Shown here one piece after another: positions 6,485 through 7,181 of a stretch of DNA of 7,181 nt (position 1 is the stretch's first letter; each line of letters starts with the position of its first letter). Where the stretch lies: the NCBI GenBank assembly GCA_947631375.1, contig CANRLD010000091.1:1-7181 (forward strand), written 5' to 3'. This stretch comes from an uncultured Methylophaga sp. (GTDB lineage Bacteria > Pseudomonadota > Gammaproteobacteria > Nitrosococcales > Methylophagaceae). Under the pieces are notes generated by a model. That model made no database searches. It was not told the origin of the DNA and saw only the letters and a list, made by a program, of their open reading frames with translations. A program made the translations under genes and the position numbers.

Positions 6485-6754
6485 ATATGGCGGTGCTTTC
6501 TGAAACTTGACCCAGCTTCCGTTCGCCTGACTCCTATCAGGCTCCTGGAACCGAGTCTTTCCAAGAAGTCATCATGGTTAAGATCAAGCTCACCGAATCC
6601 GCAGTCGATTGAGCAACGGCTGGGCAGCAGCTTGCCACGCCCCGTGCGCGACGGCAGGGTGTCGTGGACGATTGGAAAAAGAATTTGTGTGTCCATGAGT
6701 TTAAGCAACAAGCGCCATCAGAGATAGGATGCTTTATCTTTCCCACCGCCATAT
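6485..6754. mobile_element. 270-bp segment bounded by 11-bp inverted repeats; possible MITE-like element or IS remnant
   Basis: ATATGGCGGTG at 6485-6495 recurs inverted as CACCGCCATAT at 6744-6754. The interior (about 6510-6680) appears richer in G+C than the flanks. It includes a small hairpin (GCCTGA/TCAGGC, 6525-6542). If the terminal repeat proper is TGGCGGTG, both ends are flanked by TA, as expected for TA-targeting elements of the IS630/Tc1-mariner kind; because TA is self-complementary this cannot be told apart from a longer inverted repeat. Three overlapping frames stay open through the segment (two on the minus strand, 6436-6711 and 6537-6752, and one on the plus strand), but none gives a protein I recognise and none has a convincing ribosome site. 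No transposase is encoded. With the terminator and hairpin described separately, this accounts for the 476-bp gap 6318-6793; 6393-6448 shows nothing. Confidence 0.35.
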
Positions 6755-6793
6755 AAAAAGCACTTCAAACAAAAGCGAAAAATACTGCTGATG

Positions 6794-7181
6794 CTAACGG
6801 TAAAAATTGGAAGGTGTCACGCCGAAATGGCACTTGAACATTGCGGTATACGCGCTTTGACTGCTATAGCCATGTGCCAATGCGACCTGAACGACTGGCA
6901 TGCCTTGTGCCAGACTTTCAAGCGAAAGAAGTAAGCGTGCTAACTGGCGCCATTGCCCAAATGTAATGCCTGTGTGCTGTCGAAACTGGCGATGAAACGT
7001 TTTTGTACTCATTGCCAGTAGCTTGGCCCACTCGCTCGCTGTTGTTGAATCATCAGGTTGTTTCGCTAGTTGCGCACAGACCCGAATTAGACGTTTGTCT
7101 TCAGGCCAGGGTAAATGAAAAGGCAAGACAGGAATCTCTTTTAACTCATCAAGGAGCAGACGCATGAGACGTCCATCACGG
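6794..7181 (-). CDS. AraC-family transcriptional regulator, C-terminal DNA-binding part; 5' end beyond right edge
   Basis: The minus-strand frame is open to the right edge; 128 residues are visible, starting RDGRLMRLLLDEL, and it ends in TAG at 6794-6796. An ATG at 7165 is in frame, but the frame continues upstream of it without a stop, so this is most likely the C-terminal half of a regulator of about 250 aa with a cupin-type sensor domain outside the window. The visible part carries both helix-turn-helix motifs of the AraC/XylS domain: SEWAKLLAMSTKTFHRQFRQ, then VVQVALAHGYSSQSAYTAMF leading into the family signature KCHFGVTPSNFYR. GITFGQWRQLARLL between them is typical of the subgroup that includes NimR. 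Members usually activate or repress a neighbouring, often divergent, gene such as an exporter. That partner would lie to the right and is not visible, so no target can be assigned. Confidence 0.9.
   Translation of the reverse strand, partial: RDGRLMRLLLDELKEIPVLPFHLPWPEDKRLIRVCAQLAKQPDDSTTASEWAKLLAMSTKTFHRQFRQHTGITFGQWRQLARLLLSLESLAQGMPVVQVALAHGYSSQSAYTAMFKCHFGVTPSNFYR

Noticed and set aside
6436..6752. Two overlapping minus-strand open frames (91 and 71 codons) and an open plus-strand frame in the ppiC-araC gap
   Set aside because: None resembles a known family to my eye, none has a good ribosome-binding site, and openness in several frames at once is expected in a GC-richer non-coding stretch. 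The larger minus-strand frame also crosses the inverted repeat boundary and the AT-rich hairpin.
6393..6793. tRNA gene, integron attC site or CRISPR repeat in the gap after ppiC
   Set aside because: No cloverleaf or T-loop sequence, no paired attC core sites and no regularly spaced direct repeats are present.

Overview
The window looks like chromosomal DNA of a gammaproteobacterium of moderate G+C content. PyrC (348 aa) and PpiC (93 aa) have the lengths and motifs of the E. coli proteins. The branched-chain amino acid genes instead resemble the ilvI-ilvH-ilvC arrangement of pseudomonads and betaproteobacteria: the KARI N-terminus is of the short class I type, and the large subunit carries a GEGS form of the thiamine diphosphate motif. 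An Aeromonadales-type organism such as Tolumonas would fit, but this is an impression from sequence memory, not a search result.

Left part (1-2733, minus strand): an ilvI-ilvN-ilvC operon encodes both acetolactate synthase subunits and the start of ketol-acid reductoisomerase, which runs off the left edge. Together these carry out the first two steps of valine and isoleucine synthesis. The large and small subunit genes share one base (TAATG), and ilvC follows after 22 bp. A candidate promoter with an inverted repeat around its -10 box lies in the 171-bp divergent gap shared with pyrC.

Middle (2823-6392): pyrC (dihydroorotase, pyrimidine synthesis, plus strand) converges on metY (O-acetylhomoserine sulfhydrylase, minus strand) across a perfect 9-bp hairpin. 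metY diverges from a DJ-1/PfpI-family gene with an intact Glu-Cys-His site. That gene ends in a terminator-like hairpin containing its own stop codon. ppiC (parvulin prolyl isomerase) follows, closed by a strong rho-independent terminator.

Right part (6393-7181): 6318-6793 holds no convincing gene. It contains the ppiC terminator, a 9-bp AT-rich hairpin, and a 270-bp GC-richer segment bounded by 11-bp inverted repeats and possibly a TA duplication, which may be a small non-autonomous mobile element. The 3' part of an AraC-family regulator gene enters from the right edge on the minus strand.

Most of the window is ordinary metabolic and housekeeping sequence. I found no convincing undescribed system. 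The least explained stretch is 6449-6754.
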